A stretch of 64,000 nt of DNA, from contig OU342637.1 of the NCBI GenBank assembly GCA_910589415.1, positions 42,190,162 through 42,254,161 of the forward strand, in the 5' to 3' direction. Position 1 is the first letter of the stretch; each line of letters opens with the position of its first letter. Below the pieces are notes generated by a model that made no database searches, was not told the origin of the DNA, and saw only the letters and a program-made list of their open reading frames with translations. Made by a program: the position numbers and the translations under genes. Below are positions 30,342-43,500 of this stretch, piece after piece. The DNA comes from Malachius bipustulatus. Lineage: Eukaryota; Arthropoda; Insecta; Coleoptera; Melyridae.

Positions 30342-32050
30342 AGAGAGTGCGATTAAAAAAAAAGCAGACGAATTGTTTGGAGTCGCAGAGCCTGGGCCGC
30401 TATCGCGGCGGGGGGTCAGAGAGTGCGACTAAAAAAGAGTAAACGAATTGTTTGGAGTCGCAGGGCCTGGGCCGCTATCGCGGCGGGGGGTCAAAGAGTG
30501 CGACTAAAAAAGAGTAAACGAATTGTTTGGAGTCGCAGAGCCTGGGCCGCTATCGCGGCGGGGGGGTCAGAGAGTGCGACTAAAAAAGAGTAAACGAATT
30601 GTTTGGAGTCGCAGAGCCTGGGCCGCTATCGCGGCGGGGGGTCAGTGAGTGCGACTAAAAAATAGTAAACGAATTGTTTGGAGTCGCAGAGCCTGGGCCG
30701 CTAACGCGGCGGGGGGTCAGAGAGTGCGACTAAAAAAGAGTAAACGAATTGTTTGGAGTCGCAGAACCTGGGCCGCTAACGCGGCGGGGGGTCAGTGAGT
30801 GCGACTAAAAAAGAGTAAACGAATTGTTTGGAGTCGCAGAACCTGGGCCGCTATCGCGGCGGGGGGTCAGAGAGTTCGACTAAAAAAGAGTAAACGAATT
30901 GTTTGGAGTCGCAGAACCTGGGCCGCTATCGCGGCGGGGGGTCAGAGAGTGCGACTAAAAAAGAGTAAACGAATTGTTTGGAGTCGCAGAACCTGGGCCG
31001 CTAACGCGGCGGGGGGTCAGTGAGTGCGACTAAAAAATAGTAAACGAATTGTTTGGAGTCGCAGAGCCTGGGCCGCTAACGCGGCGGGGGGTCAGAGAGT
31101 GCAACTAAAAAAGAGTAAACGAATTGTTTGGAGTCGCAGAACCTGGGCCGCTAACGCGGCGGGGGGTCAGTGAGTGCGACTAAAAAAGAGTAAACGAATT
31201 GTTTGGAGTCGCAGAACCTGGGCCGCTATCGCGGCGGGGGGTCAGAGAGTTCGACTAAAAAAGAGTAAACGAATTGTTTGGAGTTGCAGAACCTGGGCCG
31301 CTAACGCGGCGGGGGGTCAGAGAGTGCGACTAAAAAAGAGTAAACGAATTGTTTGGAGTCGCAGAACCTGGGCCGCTAACGCGGCGGGGGGTCAGTGAGT
31401 GCGACTAAAAAATAGTAAACGAATTGTTTGGAGTCGCAGAGCCTGGGCCGCTAACGCGGCGGGGGGTCAGAGAGTGCGACTAAAAAAGAGTAAACGAATT
31501 GTTTGGAGTCGCAGAACCTGGGCCGCTAACGCGGCGGGGGGTCAGTGAGTGCGACTAAAAAAGAGTAAACGAATTGTTTGGAGTCGCAGAACCTGGGCCG
31601 CTATCGCGGCGGGGGGTCAGAGAGTTCGACTAAAAAAGAGTAAACGAATTGTTTGGAGTTGCAGAACCTGGGCCGCTAACGCGGCGGGGGGTCAGAGAGT
31701 GCAACTAAAAAAGAGTAAACGAATTGTTTGGAGTCGCAGAGCCTGGGCCGCTATCGCGGCGGGGGGTCAGAGAGTGCGACTAAAAAAGAGTGAACGAATT
31801 GTTTGGAGTCGCAGAGCCTGGGCCGCTATCGCGGCGGGGGGTCAGAGAGTGCGACTAAAAAAGAGTAAACGAATTGTTTGGAGTCGCAGAGCCTGGACCG
31901 CTATCGCGGCGGGGGGTCAGAGAGTTCGACTAAAAAAGAGTAAACGAATTGTTTGGAATCGCAGAACCTGGGCCGCTAACGCGGCGGGGGGTCAGAGAGT
32001 GCGACTAAAAAAGAGTAAACAAATTGTTTGGAGTCGCAGAGCCTGGGCCG
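30342..32050. repeat. Array B of 75-bp minisatellite (about 23 copies)
   Basis: Tandem 75-bp copies. A marker pair (GTCAGTGAG then AAAAAATAG) recurs at about 30645, 31020 and 31395, giving a higher-order period of 375 bp (five copies). TGA in the marker copies breaks the 25-residue open frame. Confidence 0.95.
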
Positions 32051-35000
32051 TTTGTCAGTTTGTCTTTTTCGCTTTTATTTTCCGAGAAAATGGCGTCCAA
32101 ATATTAGATTATATGGTAAAGCATTGGAAAACGGGCGTTTCGAACAAAGTAATTAATTTTTTTTAACTCTTAAAATCAAAATGGCGGTCAACTTGTAATT
32201 TCGACGTAACAAAGAAACTCAAAATTACGATCCTATTGTTAGAAAAAAATAAAAAGAAAATTTAAAGTGTCACTTCTCAAACGTCAAAATCGAAAGTAAT
32301 TGAAAAACATCGTTTTTCTCTGTAACAAAATTTATGATGGTGACTGTGTAATTTATGGTTGAAATAATTTTTGCCGTTTTCAAATTGAAGAGAATACCCG
32401 TGATTCGAACCTGACCGTGAAAAAAGAATGGCAAAACAATCGAAAGTGTCAAATATAAAATGCCAAATGCGAAAAATCGTGAACGAACTCCTTTATTTTT
32501 CAGCAAAAAAAATCTCTGTGACGTTAAAAGTCGCGATACAATTTTTTTTTTTAATTCAAAAAGAAAGGCATTATCCTTAATTTGAACGTGGTCGTGAAAA
32601 AAACTCGAAAAAAAATACGAAAATGCGACTTTTTAAACGTCAAAGTCCAAAGATTGGAAGCGAAAATCGGCCATTTTCGAAAATTCACAGCGTCGCCATT
32701 TTGGAAATTTAAGCGACAAAAATTGAGAATTCCGACAGACCAACTCTTCTACTACCCTGCTAAAATGATCCGCGAGTCCCGATGTACGGAAATTACCGAG
32801 AAAAAAAATTCGAAAACATAGCTGATTTTCATTGATTTTGGTCGAAAATCGTGAAGTTTTTAAACGTGAAATTGTACCGCTCGGACATTTTTGACCGTAA
32901 CTTTGGCCATGTCTGTCGGGGAATGATCGAAAAGGTATCGACGTGTAGCTGAGAAACGGTTCTTGAAGACTGCAAAATTTCGTCGCAATTGACGTAACCG
33001 TCTGTCACCTATAAACTGTCAAAGTCGATTTTTTAAATTTTTTTTTGCGAATTTTCAAAAGCATCTGTAGCGGCCATTTTGGAAACTTTTGCGATCGCAA
33101 TTCGACTTTACACTTCTCATCGACGAACTCTGTCGACCGGAAAAAAAAATTTCCCAAAAACTTTCACCGTTCCGGAGAAAACGACGAAACAATTTGTGAT
33201 CAAAAAAATTCATAGGCCTACCCATTCAAATTTTTGACAAAAATTTTCAAAAAATATAATCGGCTGAAATTCGCAGCTTGGCACGTCGGGAGCGCGTTGA
33301 ATTCAGATCCGAAATCCGTTTTTCGTTTGCGTACATATTTCCGGAGAAAATGGCGTCCAAATGTCAGGTTTTGCTGAAATTTGGCAAACACGATCGAGGA
33401 AATAATTTTCGCCGATTCGGAAAATCAAGATGTCGGAAATTTTGTAATTTTACCGGAACGAAAAAACTCCGAGCTACGACACCCTCACGAAATGTTTTTG
33501 GAAAAAGAATTGAAACGGTCATTTAAAAAATGTCTAAATTGAAAAGTTGGAAAAATTCGAAAAAAGACACGTGTTTCTGCACACTGAAAAATTTAGATAA
33601 AATCGAAGAATCAAGATGGCGGCCAGATTTTAGTGTCGTCGTACAGGAAAAGCGTGCAGCAATGACATATTGATGCAAGAGGCACCGGAAAAAATCGCAA
33701 CTGTCATTTTTCAAACGTCAAATTCGAAATTTTTTCAAAAAAAATCGGCCATTTTGAAACGCTCGTAGCTCGGCCATTTTTGAAAAAACCGCGCAAACGA
33801 ATGGTATCACGATGTTTCTGCGTGCTTTGTCTATCGCTGGTAGTTGAGTTGGTTTCGATATCACTTATAGTTTGTATACAGGAAGGTTTAGAAAAGTGAT
33901 CCGAAATTTGTATTTTCAGTTTAAAACGGCAAAAAAGCTATTGTCTCCATTCAACTAAATCAGCCGCCATTTTGTTAAAAACGATCGAAAAAAAATGGTA
34001 GGTACATAAAAATGACGGAAATACATGTGACCTTAACATGCCGTTGCAAGTTTTTCGAAATGTCAATTTTTACAAACGTCAAAGTCGAAATTACGTCAAA
34101 AAAATCGGCCATTTTGAAACGCCCGTAACTCCGACATTTTCTGAGAAACGTGTATAGACTGGACACACCGTCGTGTCACTACATGCTTTGACAATCAACA
34201 GAAGCAATTTTTGTTCAAATTTCGCGGATATTTTTGACGCGGTAAGTTTTTTAAGATGGTGTTGATTTCGCATTTTCTTCTCAAAAAATCGCGAAAAAAA
34301 GTGTGTTTTTTCGGACGCGATCCTTAATAATTTCTAAACGGAACGTCGGAATGGTTTCGTTTGAGTATCGACGGATGGCCAAGAAAACTATCTTTCGACA
34401 CACCGAGTTTGACGTTTCTCGTAATTACCGCCTGCCATTTATGAACTGTCAAAGTCGAAATTTGTCTTTTTTACATCGGCCATTTTAAAGTCACTGTAGA
34501 ACGGCCATTTTGTCAGTTATCGAAATTAAACCTAGCCTACGCACCGCCGACATGTCTCGACTATAAGAACCCGGTAAGCACCTGTCTCGACGCCCAGCGC
34601 CTTCAGAGGAGATAGCTTTCCCGCAAACGTCTACAAAAAACTTGACCCTCGACTTTAATCCGCCATCTTGGAAAAATTGTCAAACATGGAAACTTCGGAA
34701 CACTTATTTTGGAGAGCTATACACATCATTTGATGATCCCGGTAAAAATTTTTGAAAATTTTCACACACCAACTTTCCCGCGCCATCTTGAAATTTTCCG
34801 GCCGTGAAAAAACGCAATTTTCGCGATTTTCGCAAATTTCCTAGTGTTTTCCGAAAAACGATCAATAATAACTTTTGCAAGAATTATCGGAACGGTTTCC
34901 TTGTGGTACCGTCGGGTAGCCAAGATATGGGTAAACATTCACACCGAGTTTGGTCTCTGTGGGTGTTACCGTCTGTCATCCACACATTGTCAAAGTCGAC

Positions 35001-36461
35001 TTTTCTTTTTTTTCGTCGGCCATTTTCAAATCGCTCTAAAACGGCCATTTTTGAAGATATCGATATTAAACCTAGCCTACGCACCGCCGACATGTGTCGA
35101 CTATGCTAACCCGGTAACCACCAATCTCGACTCTCGGCGCCTTCAGAGGAGATAGCTTTCCCGTGGTCCTCTACGCGAAAAAAAAATTCTGCAAACGTTT
35201 TCGCGCCGACCGCCATTTTGTCTACACGGACGGTCGGAGAAACGTCGGGTAACCAATCGGGCACTCTAATAACGGAGACCTTTCCGAATCTGCGAGAAAA
35301 AATCCGATCGGAAGCATCGCCCGTTTCACGCGATTTTTCGAAAATCGCGTGACGGCAAAATCGCGTTTAAAACGCGTTTTTCGCGTTTTCTCAAGACGCG
35401 CGCGATATTTTCGCGGTTTTTTCGCGCCAATTTTTTTCGCGCCGTCAAACGCGATCGATCGGCGCGGGTCCCGTGAAAAACACGGCGGCCATTTTGTCTG
35501 GGCGGTTTTTCGACATTTACGGGACACCCTGTATGTTTTTCGAAATTTTTTTCGCCGAATCGCGTTTCCGACGTCGAGACGCTTCCGAAATGACCGCACG
35601 TGCGAGAATCGTTGCGCGCTAACGCGCGGCTCCGCTGTCCCACTTTCGACATCTGTCAGAAATGTCAAATTTGACGTTTCGCGTTTTTTGCCTCATCTTT
35701 CGCGGTCACGTTCGCGTAGTCGGTTTCGCTTCGTCGAGTCGGTGCCGCCTACGGCGGGCTTCGCTTCGGAGTTCGGAAAAGGTCGGGAAAAATCGGAAGC
35801 GCTCGTAAAACATCGGAAAACTTCGGAAACGGATAAATCCACAAACCCGACCCGTTTACGACGCACCGTTCTCGAGTTGTAGCGTTTCGAAATTTATCGA
35901 AATTTAGAACCGAGAAAAAACGAAAAAAAAGCCTTTTCCTAAATAACCTCGCGACGGTCGGTCACAGCGGCGCGAAACTTTCGGCAGTCGAAGAGGAAGT
36001 AAATTCCGACACGACCGAAAAAAAACTACGCGATTTCCTCGTACCGTTCGGCCGTGACAGATTTCCGCCCTTTTCGCCGCCCCCGGAATTTTGGCCGCCC
36101 CCCGACCGCCCTTTTCAAACTCCCCTTTCCCGCGCGCACCCGGGCCGCCCCTCCTTTTTCCCCTGCGCGCCTTTCGAAAAAAGTGACATTTGACAGCTGT
36201 CGAAAGTGCCAGAACTGTCAACGGTTTTTTCGCGCTCCCCGGCAACACATCTTAGCCCCCCTCCCGAAAAACGTAAAAGAAACAAAAGAAAAACGCCCCT
36301 TCACCGCGAAAAAACCGTTTGAAAAAATCGAAAAAACGTCAAAAAAACTCCCCCCTCCCAAACGTCGACATTTTTTTTCAAAACTCGAAAATTCCCACCG
36401 CAACCCCTCTAAACCCGTCCTCAAACACGCCGTCTGCATAGAATAGTATTATCCCCGTTTT
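32051..36461. repeat. Unit 1 full body
   Basis: Co-linear with the unit 2 body at a constant offset of 8481 bp with no net indel. About fifteen GCCAT(T/C)TT words lie on the + strand and about five in reverse orientation. A CpG-rich block occupies about 35210-36440. Confidence 0.9.
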
Positions 36462-37112
36462 GACTAGTACTGGGGCTTAGGGTTATGGTTGAATTCGTTA
36501 AGGGGTAAGGGGGGGCATGAGGGAAGTGGTGCTGAAGTTTGGCAGGGGGTAACGGGGCGAAAAAAAATTTCAAAGGTTGCGTGAATAGTTAAAACTTTTA
36601 TAAATAAATATTTTTTTTATATAAATAAATCGTTGTGTATGAATAGTATTATTTCTTTTTTCAAATAAATACTTTATCCTTTTACTTTTGTCTTTGCTCT
36701 GGTTGTTTAAATAAATAATATCGAAAGCAGGGAAAGGGAAAGGGGTAGGAGGCAGAGAAAGAAGATTAAATGAAAAAGGAAAAGTAAAAAAGTAAAAAAG
36801 GTGATTGAAAAAAGTTAAGAGTTAAAAAAAAAAGAGAGATGAGCAGTGCGAGAAAAAAATAGTGTATGAAATTTATGTTTTTAAATAGTGTATGAACGTT
36901 GGGTCGCGGAGCCTGGGCCGCTAACGCGGCGGGCAAGAGAGAGAGAGAGGGGGGGGGAGCAGTGCAACTAAAAAAGATTGAACGATAGTGGAGTCGCGGA
37001 GCCTGGACCGCTAACGCGGCGGGCATGTGTGTGACTGAAAAAAGTTAACGAACGTGGAATCGCGGAGCCTGGGCCGCTAACGCGGCGGGAGAAAGAGAAA
37101 GAGAGAGGGAAG

Positions 37113-37143
<31 letters not shown>

Positions 37144-37401
37144 GGAAAGAGAAAGAGAGAGAGATGAGAAAAAAAAGAGTGAGGGAATTTAGGTGTCGCG
37201 GAGCCTGGGCCGCTAACGTGGCGGGCATGTGTGTGACTGAAAAAAGTTAACGAACGTGGAAACGCATCGCGGAGCCTGAACGCGGCGGGAGAGAGAGAAA
37301 GAGAGAGAGAGAGAGAGGAGAAGTGCGACTAAAAAGAGTGAGGGAACGTGGGGTCGCGGAGCCTGGGCCGCTATCGCGGCGGGGGGGGGGGGGGAGAGGT
37401 A
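36462..37401. repeat. Unit 2 tail
   Basis: The GA tracts are longer and more divided than in units 1 and 3. They alternate with diverged 75-bp-type motifs, and a poly-G run lies at 37381-37394. Confidence 0.85.
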
Positions 37402-40400
37402 GAGAGTGCGTTTCAAAAAAAACGGACGAATTGTTTGGAGTAACAGAGCCTGGGCCGCTGTCGCGGCGGGGAGTTAGAGAGTGCGACTAAAAAAGATTGA
37501 ACGAATTGTTTGGAGTCGCAGAGCCTGGGCCGCTATCGTGGCGGGGGGTCAGAGAGTGCGACAAAAAAAGAGTAAACGAATTGTTTGGAGTCGCAGAGCC
37601 TGGGCCGCTATCGCGGCCGGGGGTCAGAGAGTGCGACTAAAAAAGAGTAAACGAATTGTTTGGAGTCGCAGAGCCTGGGCCGCTATCGCGGCGGGGGGTC
37701 AGAGAGTGCGACTAAAAAAGAGTAAACGAATTGTTTTGGGTCGCAGAGCCTGGGCCGCTATCGCGGCGGGGGGTCAGAGAGTGCGACTAAAAAAGAGTAA
37801 ACGAATTGTTTGGAGTCGCAGAGCCTGGGCCGCTATCGCGGCGGGGGGTCAGAGAGTGCGACTAAAAAAGAGCAAACGAATTGTTTGGAGTCGCAGAGCC
37901 TGGGCCGCTATCGCGGCGGGGGGTCAGAGGGTGCGACTAAAAAAGAGTAAACGAATTGTTTGGAGTCGCAGAGCCTGGGCCGCTATCGCGGCGGGGGGTC
38001 AGAGAGTGCGACTAAAAAAGAGGAAACGAATTGTTTGGAGTCGCAGAGCCTGGGCCGCTATCGCGGCGGGGGGTCAGAGAGTGCGACTAAAAAAGAGGAA
38101 ACGAATTGTTTGGAGTCGCAGAGCCTGGGCCGCTATCGCGGCGGGGGGTCAGAGAGTGCGACTAAAAAAGAGCAAACGAATTGTTTGGAGTCGCAGAGCC
38201 TGGGCCGCTATCGCGGCGGGGGGTCAGAGGGTGCGACTAAAAAAGAGTAAACGAATTGTTTGGAGTCGCAGAGCCTGGGCCGCTATCGCGGCGGGGGGTC
38301 AGAGAGTGCGACTAAAAAAGAGTAAACGAATTGTTTGGAGTCGCAGAGCCTGGGCCGCTGTCGCGGCGGGGGGTCAGAGGGTGCGACTAAAAAAGAGTAA
38401 ACGAATTGTTTGGAGTCGCAGAGCCTGGGCCGCTATCGCGGCGGGGGGTCAGAGAGTGCGACTAAAAAAGAGTAAACGAATTGTTTGGAGTCGCAGAGCC
38501 TGGGCCGCTATCGCGGCGGGGGGTCAGAGAGTGCGACTAAAAAAGAGCAAACGAATTGTTTGGAGTCGCAGAGCCTGGGCCGCTATCGCGGCGGGGGGTC
38601 AGAGGGTGCGATTAAAAAAGAGTAAACGAATTGTTTGGAGTCGCAGAGCATGGGCCGCTGTCGCGGCGGGGGGTCAGAGGGTGCGACTAAAAAAGAGCAA
38701 ACGAATTGTTTGGAGTCGCAGAGCCTGGGCCGCTGTCGCGGCGGGGGGTCAGAGGGTGCGACTAAAAAAGAGTAAACGAATTGTTTGGAGTCGCAGAACC
38801 TGGGCCGCTAACGCGGCGGGGGGTCAGAGAGTGCGACTAAAAAAGAGTAAACGAATTGTTTGGAGTCGCAGAGCCTGGGCCGCTATCGCGGCGGGGGGTC
38901 AGAGAGTGCGACTAAAAAAGAATAAACGAACTGTTTGGAGTCGCAGAACCTGGGCCGCTTACGTGGCGGGGGGTCAGAGAGTGCAACTAAAAAAGAATAA
39001 ACGAATTGTTTGGTGTCGCGGATCCTGGGCCGCTGTCGCGGCGGGGGGTCAGAGAGTGCAACTAAAAAAGAATAAACGAATTGTTTGGAGTCGCAGAGCG
39101 TGGGCCGCTACGCGGCGGGGGGTCAGAGAGGTCGACTAAAAAAGAGTAAACGAATTGTTTGGAGTCGCAGAGCCTGGGCCGCTATCGCGGCGGGAGGTCA
39201 GAGGGTGCAACTAAAAAAGAGTAAACGAATTGTTTGGAGTCGCAGAGCCTAGGCCGCTATCGCGGCGGGGGGTCAGAGGGTGCGACTAAAAAAGAGTAAA
39301 CGAATTGTTTTGAGTCGCAGAGCCTGGGCCGCTATCGCGGCGGGGGGTCAGAGGGTGCGACTAAAAAAGAGTAAACGAATTGTTTGGAGTCGCAGAGCCT
39401 GGGTCGCTATCGCGGCGGGGGGTCAGAGAGTGCGACTAAAAAAGAGTAAACGAATTGTTTGGAGTCGCAGAGCCTGGGCCGCTATCGCGGCGGGGGGTCA
39501 GAGAGTACGACTAAAAAAGAGTAAACGAATTGTTTGGAGTCGCAGAGCCTGGGCAGCTATCGCGGCGGGGGGTCAGAGAGTGCGACTAAAAAAGAGTAAA
39601 CGAATTGTTTGGAGTCGCAGAACCTGGGCCGCTAACGCGGCGGGGGGTCAAAGAGTGCAACTAAAAAAGAGTAAACGAATTGTTTGGAGTCGCAGAGCCT
39701 GGGCCGCTATCGCGGCGGGGGGTCAGAGAGTTCGACTAAAAAAGAGTAAACGAATTGTTTGGAGTCGCAGAGCCTGGGCCGCTGTCGCGGCGGGGGGTCA
39801 GAGAGTGCGACTAAAAAAGAGTAAACGAATTGTTTGGAGTCGCAGAACCTGGGCCGCTAACGCGGCGGGGGGTCAGAGAGTGCAACTAAAAAAGAGTAAA
39901 CGAATTGTTTGGAGTCGCAGAGCCTGGGCCGCTATCGCGGCGGGGGGTCAGAGAGTTCGACTAAAAAAGAGTAAACGAATTGTTTGGAGTCGCAGAACCT
40001 GGGCCGCTATCGCGGCGGGGGGTCAGAGAGTGCGACTAAAAAAGAGTGAACGAATTGTTTGGAGTCGCAGAGCCTGGGCCGCTATCGCGGCGGGGGGTCA
40101 GAGAGTGCGACTAAAAAATAGTAAACGAATTGTTTGGAGTTGCAGAACCTGGGCCGCTAACGCGGCGGGGGGTCAGAGAGTGCAACTAAAAAAGAGTAAA
40201 CGAATTGTTTGGAGTCGCAGAGCCTGGGCCGCTATCGCGGCGGGGGGTCAGAGAGTGCGACTAAAAAAGAGTGAACGAATTGTTTGGAGTCGCAGAGCCT
40301 GGGCCGCTATCGCGGCGGGGGGTCAGAGAGTGCGACTAAAAAAGAGTAAACGAATTGTTTGGAGTCGCAGAGCCTGGACCGCTATCGCGGCGGGGGGTCA

Positions 40401-40531
40401 GAGAGTTCGACTAAAAAAGAGTAAACGAATTGTTTGGAATCGCAGAACCTGGGCCGCTAACGCGGCGGGGGGTCAGAGAGTGCGACTAAAAAAGAGTAAA
40501 CAAATTGTTTGGAGTCGCAGAGCCTGGGCCG
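37402..40531. repeat. Array C of 75-bp minisatellite (about 42 copies)
   Basis: The largest array in the window. The frame of 25-residue repeats stays open for 552 codons (37481-39139), is broken by a short copy near 39100 and reopens for 455 codons (39280-40647). Copies vary in the hairpin loop (TATC, TAAC, TGTC) and at AGTAAACG (AGC, AGG). Confidence 0.95.
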
Positions 40532-43500
40532 TTTGTCAGTTTGTCTTTTTCGCTTTTATTTTCCGAGAAAATGGCGTCCAAATATTAGATTATATGGTAA
40601 AGCATTGGAAAACGGGCGTTTCGAACAAAGTAATTAATTTTTTTTAACTCTTAAAATCAAAATGGCGGTCAACTTGTAATTTCGACGTAACAAAGAAACT
40701 CAAAATTACGATCCTATTGTTAGAAAAAAATAAAAAGAAAATTTAAAGTGTCACTTCTCAAACGTCAAAATCGAAAGTAATTGAAAAACATCGTTTTTCT
40801 CTGTAACAAAATTTATGATGGTGACTGTGTAATTTATGGTTGAAATAATTTTTGCCGTTTTCAAATTGAAGAGAATACCCGTGATTCGAACCTGACCGTG
40901 AAAAAAGAATGGCAAAACAATCGAAAGTGTCAAATATAAAATGCCAAATGCGAAAAATCGTGAACGAACTCCTTTATTTTTCAGCAAAAAAAATCTCTGT
41001 GACGTTAAAAGTCGCGATACAATTTTTTTTTTTAATTCAAAAAGAAAGGCATTATCCTTAATTTGAACGTGGTCGTGAAAAAAACTCGAAAAAAAATACG
41101 AAAATGCGACTTTTTAAACGTCAAAGTCCAAAGATTGGAAGCGAAAATCGGCCATTTTCGAAAATTCACAGCGTCGCCATTTTGGAAATTTAAGCGACAA
41201 AAATTGAGAATTCCGACAGACCAACTCTTCTACTACCCTGCTAAAATGATCCGCGAGTCCCGATGTACGGAAATTACCGAGAAAAAAAATTCGAAAACAT
41301 AGCTGATTTTCATTGATTTTGGTCGAAAATCGTGAAGTTTTTAAACGTGAAATTGTACCGCTCGGACATTTTTGACCGTAACTTTGGCCATGTCTGTCGG
41401 GGAATGATCGAAAAGGTATCGACGTGTAGCTGAGAAACGGTTCTTGAAGACTGCAAAATTTCGTCGCAATTGACGTAACCGTCTGTCACCTATAAACTGT
41501 CAAAGTCGATTTTTTAAATTTTTTTTTGCGAATTTTCAAAAGCATCTGTAGCGGCCATTTTGGAAACTTTTGCGATCGCAATTCGACTTTACACTTCTCA
41601 TCGACGAACTCTGTCGACCGGAAAAAAAAATTTCCCAAAAACTTTCACCGTTCCGGAGAAAACGACGAAACAATTTGTGATCAAAAAAATTCATAGGCCT
41701 ACCCATTCAAATTTTTGACAAAAATTTTCAAAAAATATAAACGGCTGAAATTCGCAGCTTGGCACGTCGGGAGCGCGTTGAATTCAGATCCGAAATCCGT
41801 TTTTCGTTTGCGTACATATTTCCGGAGAAAATGGCGTCCAAATGTCAGGTTTTGCTGAAATTTGGCAAACACGATCGAGGAAATAATTTTCGCCGATTCG
41901 GAAAATCAAGATGTCGGAAATTTTGTAATTTTACCGGAACGAAAAAACTCCGAGCTACGACACCCTCACGAAATGTTTTTGGAAAAAGAATTGAAACGGT
42001 CATTTAAAAAATGTCTAAATTGAAAAGTTGGAAAAATTCGAAAAAAGACACGTGTTTCTGCACACTGAAAAATTTAGATAAAATCGAAGAATCAAGATGG
42101 CGGCCAGATTTTAGTGTCGTCGTACAGGAAAAGCGTGCAGCAATGACATATTGATGCAAGAGGCACCGGAAAAAATCGCAACTGTCATTTTTCAAACGTC
42201 AAATTCGAAATTTTTTCAAAAAAAATCGGCCATTTTGAAACGCTCGTAGCTCGGCCATTTTTGAAAAAACCGCGCAAACGAATGGTATCACGATGTTTCT
42301 GCGTGCTTTGTCTATCGCTGGTAGTTGAGTTGGTTTCGATATCACTTATAGTTTGTATACAGGAAGGTTTAGAAAAGTGATCCGAAATTTGTATTTTCAG
42401 TTTAAAACGGCAAAAAAGCTATTGTCTCCATTCAACTAAATCAGCCGCCATTTTGTTAAAAACGATCGAAAAAAAATGGTAGGTACATAAAAATGACGGA
42501 AATACATGTGACCTTAACATGCCGTTGCAAGTTTTTCGAAATGTCAATTTTTACAAACGTCAAAGTCGAAATTACGTCAAAAAAATCGGCCATTTTGAAA
42601 CGCCCGTAACTCCGACATTTTCTGAGAAACGTGTATAGACTGGACACACCGTCGTGTCACTACATGCTTTGACAATCAACAGAAGCAATTTTTGTTCAAA
42701 TTTCGCGGATATTTTTGACGCGGTAAGTTTTTTAAGATGGCGTTGATTTCGCATTTTCTTCTCAAAAAATCGCGAAAAAAAGTGTGTTTTTTCGGACGCG
42801 ATCCTTAATAATTTCTAAACGGAACGTCGGAATGGTTTCGTTTGAGTATCGACGGATGGCCAAGAAAACTATCTTTCGACACACCGAGTTTGACGTTTCT
42901 CGTAATTACCGCCTGTCATTTATGAACTGTCAAAGTCGAAATTTGTCTTTTTTACATCGGCCATTTTAAAGTCACTGTAGAACGGCCATTTTGTCAGTTA
43001 TCGAAATTAAACCTAGCCTACGCACCGCCGACATGTCTCGACTATACGAACCCGGTAAGCACCTGTCTCGACGCCCAGCGCCTTCAGAGGAGATAGCTTT
43101 CCCGCAAACGTCTACAAAAAACTTGACCCTCGACTTTAATCCGCCATCTTGGAAAAATTGTCAAACATGGAAACTTCGGAACACTTATTTTGGAGATCTA
43201 TGCACGTCATTTGATGATCCCGGTGAAAATTTTTGAAAATTTTCACACACCAACTTTCCCGCGCCATCTTGAAATTTTCCGGCCGTGAAAAAACGCAATT
43301 TTCGCGATTTTCGCAAATTTCCGAGTGTTTTCCGAAAAACGATCAATAATAACTTTTGCAAGAATTATCGGAACGGTTTCCTTGCGGTACCGTCGGGTAG
43401 CCAAGATATGGGTAAACATTCACACCGAGTTTGGTCTCTGTGGGTGTTACCGTCTGTCATCCACACATTGTCAAAGTCGACTTTTCTTTTTTTTCGTCGG

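Noticed and set aside
37481..39139. 552-residue open frame (and similar frames in arrays A, C, D, E) as a real gene
   Set aside because: It is explained by a 75-bp tandem repeat divisible by three. Stops and frame shifts appear at random copies and many variants change the residue. Kept only as a finding.
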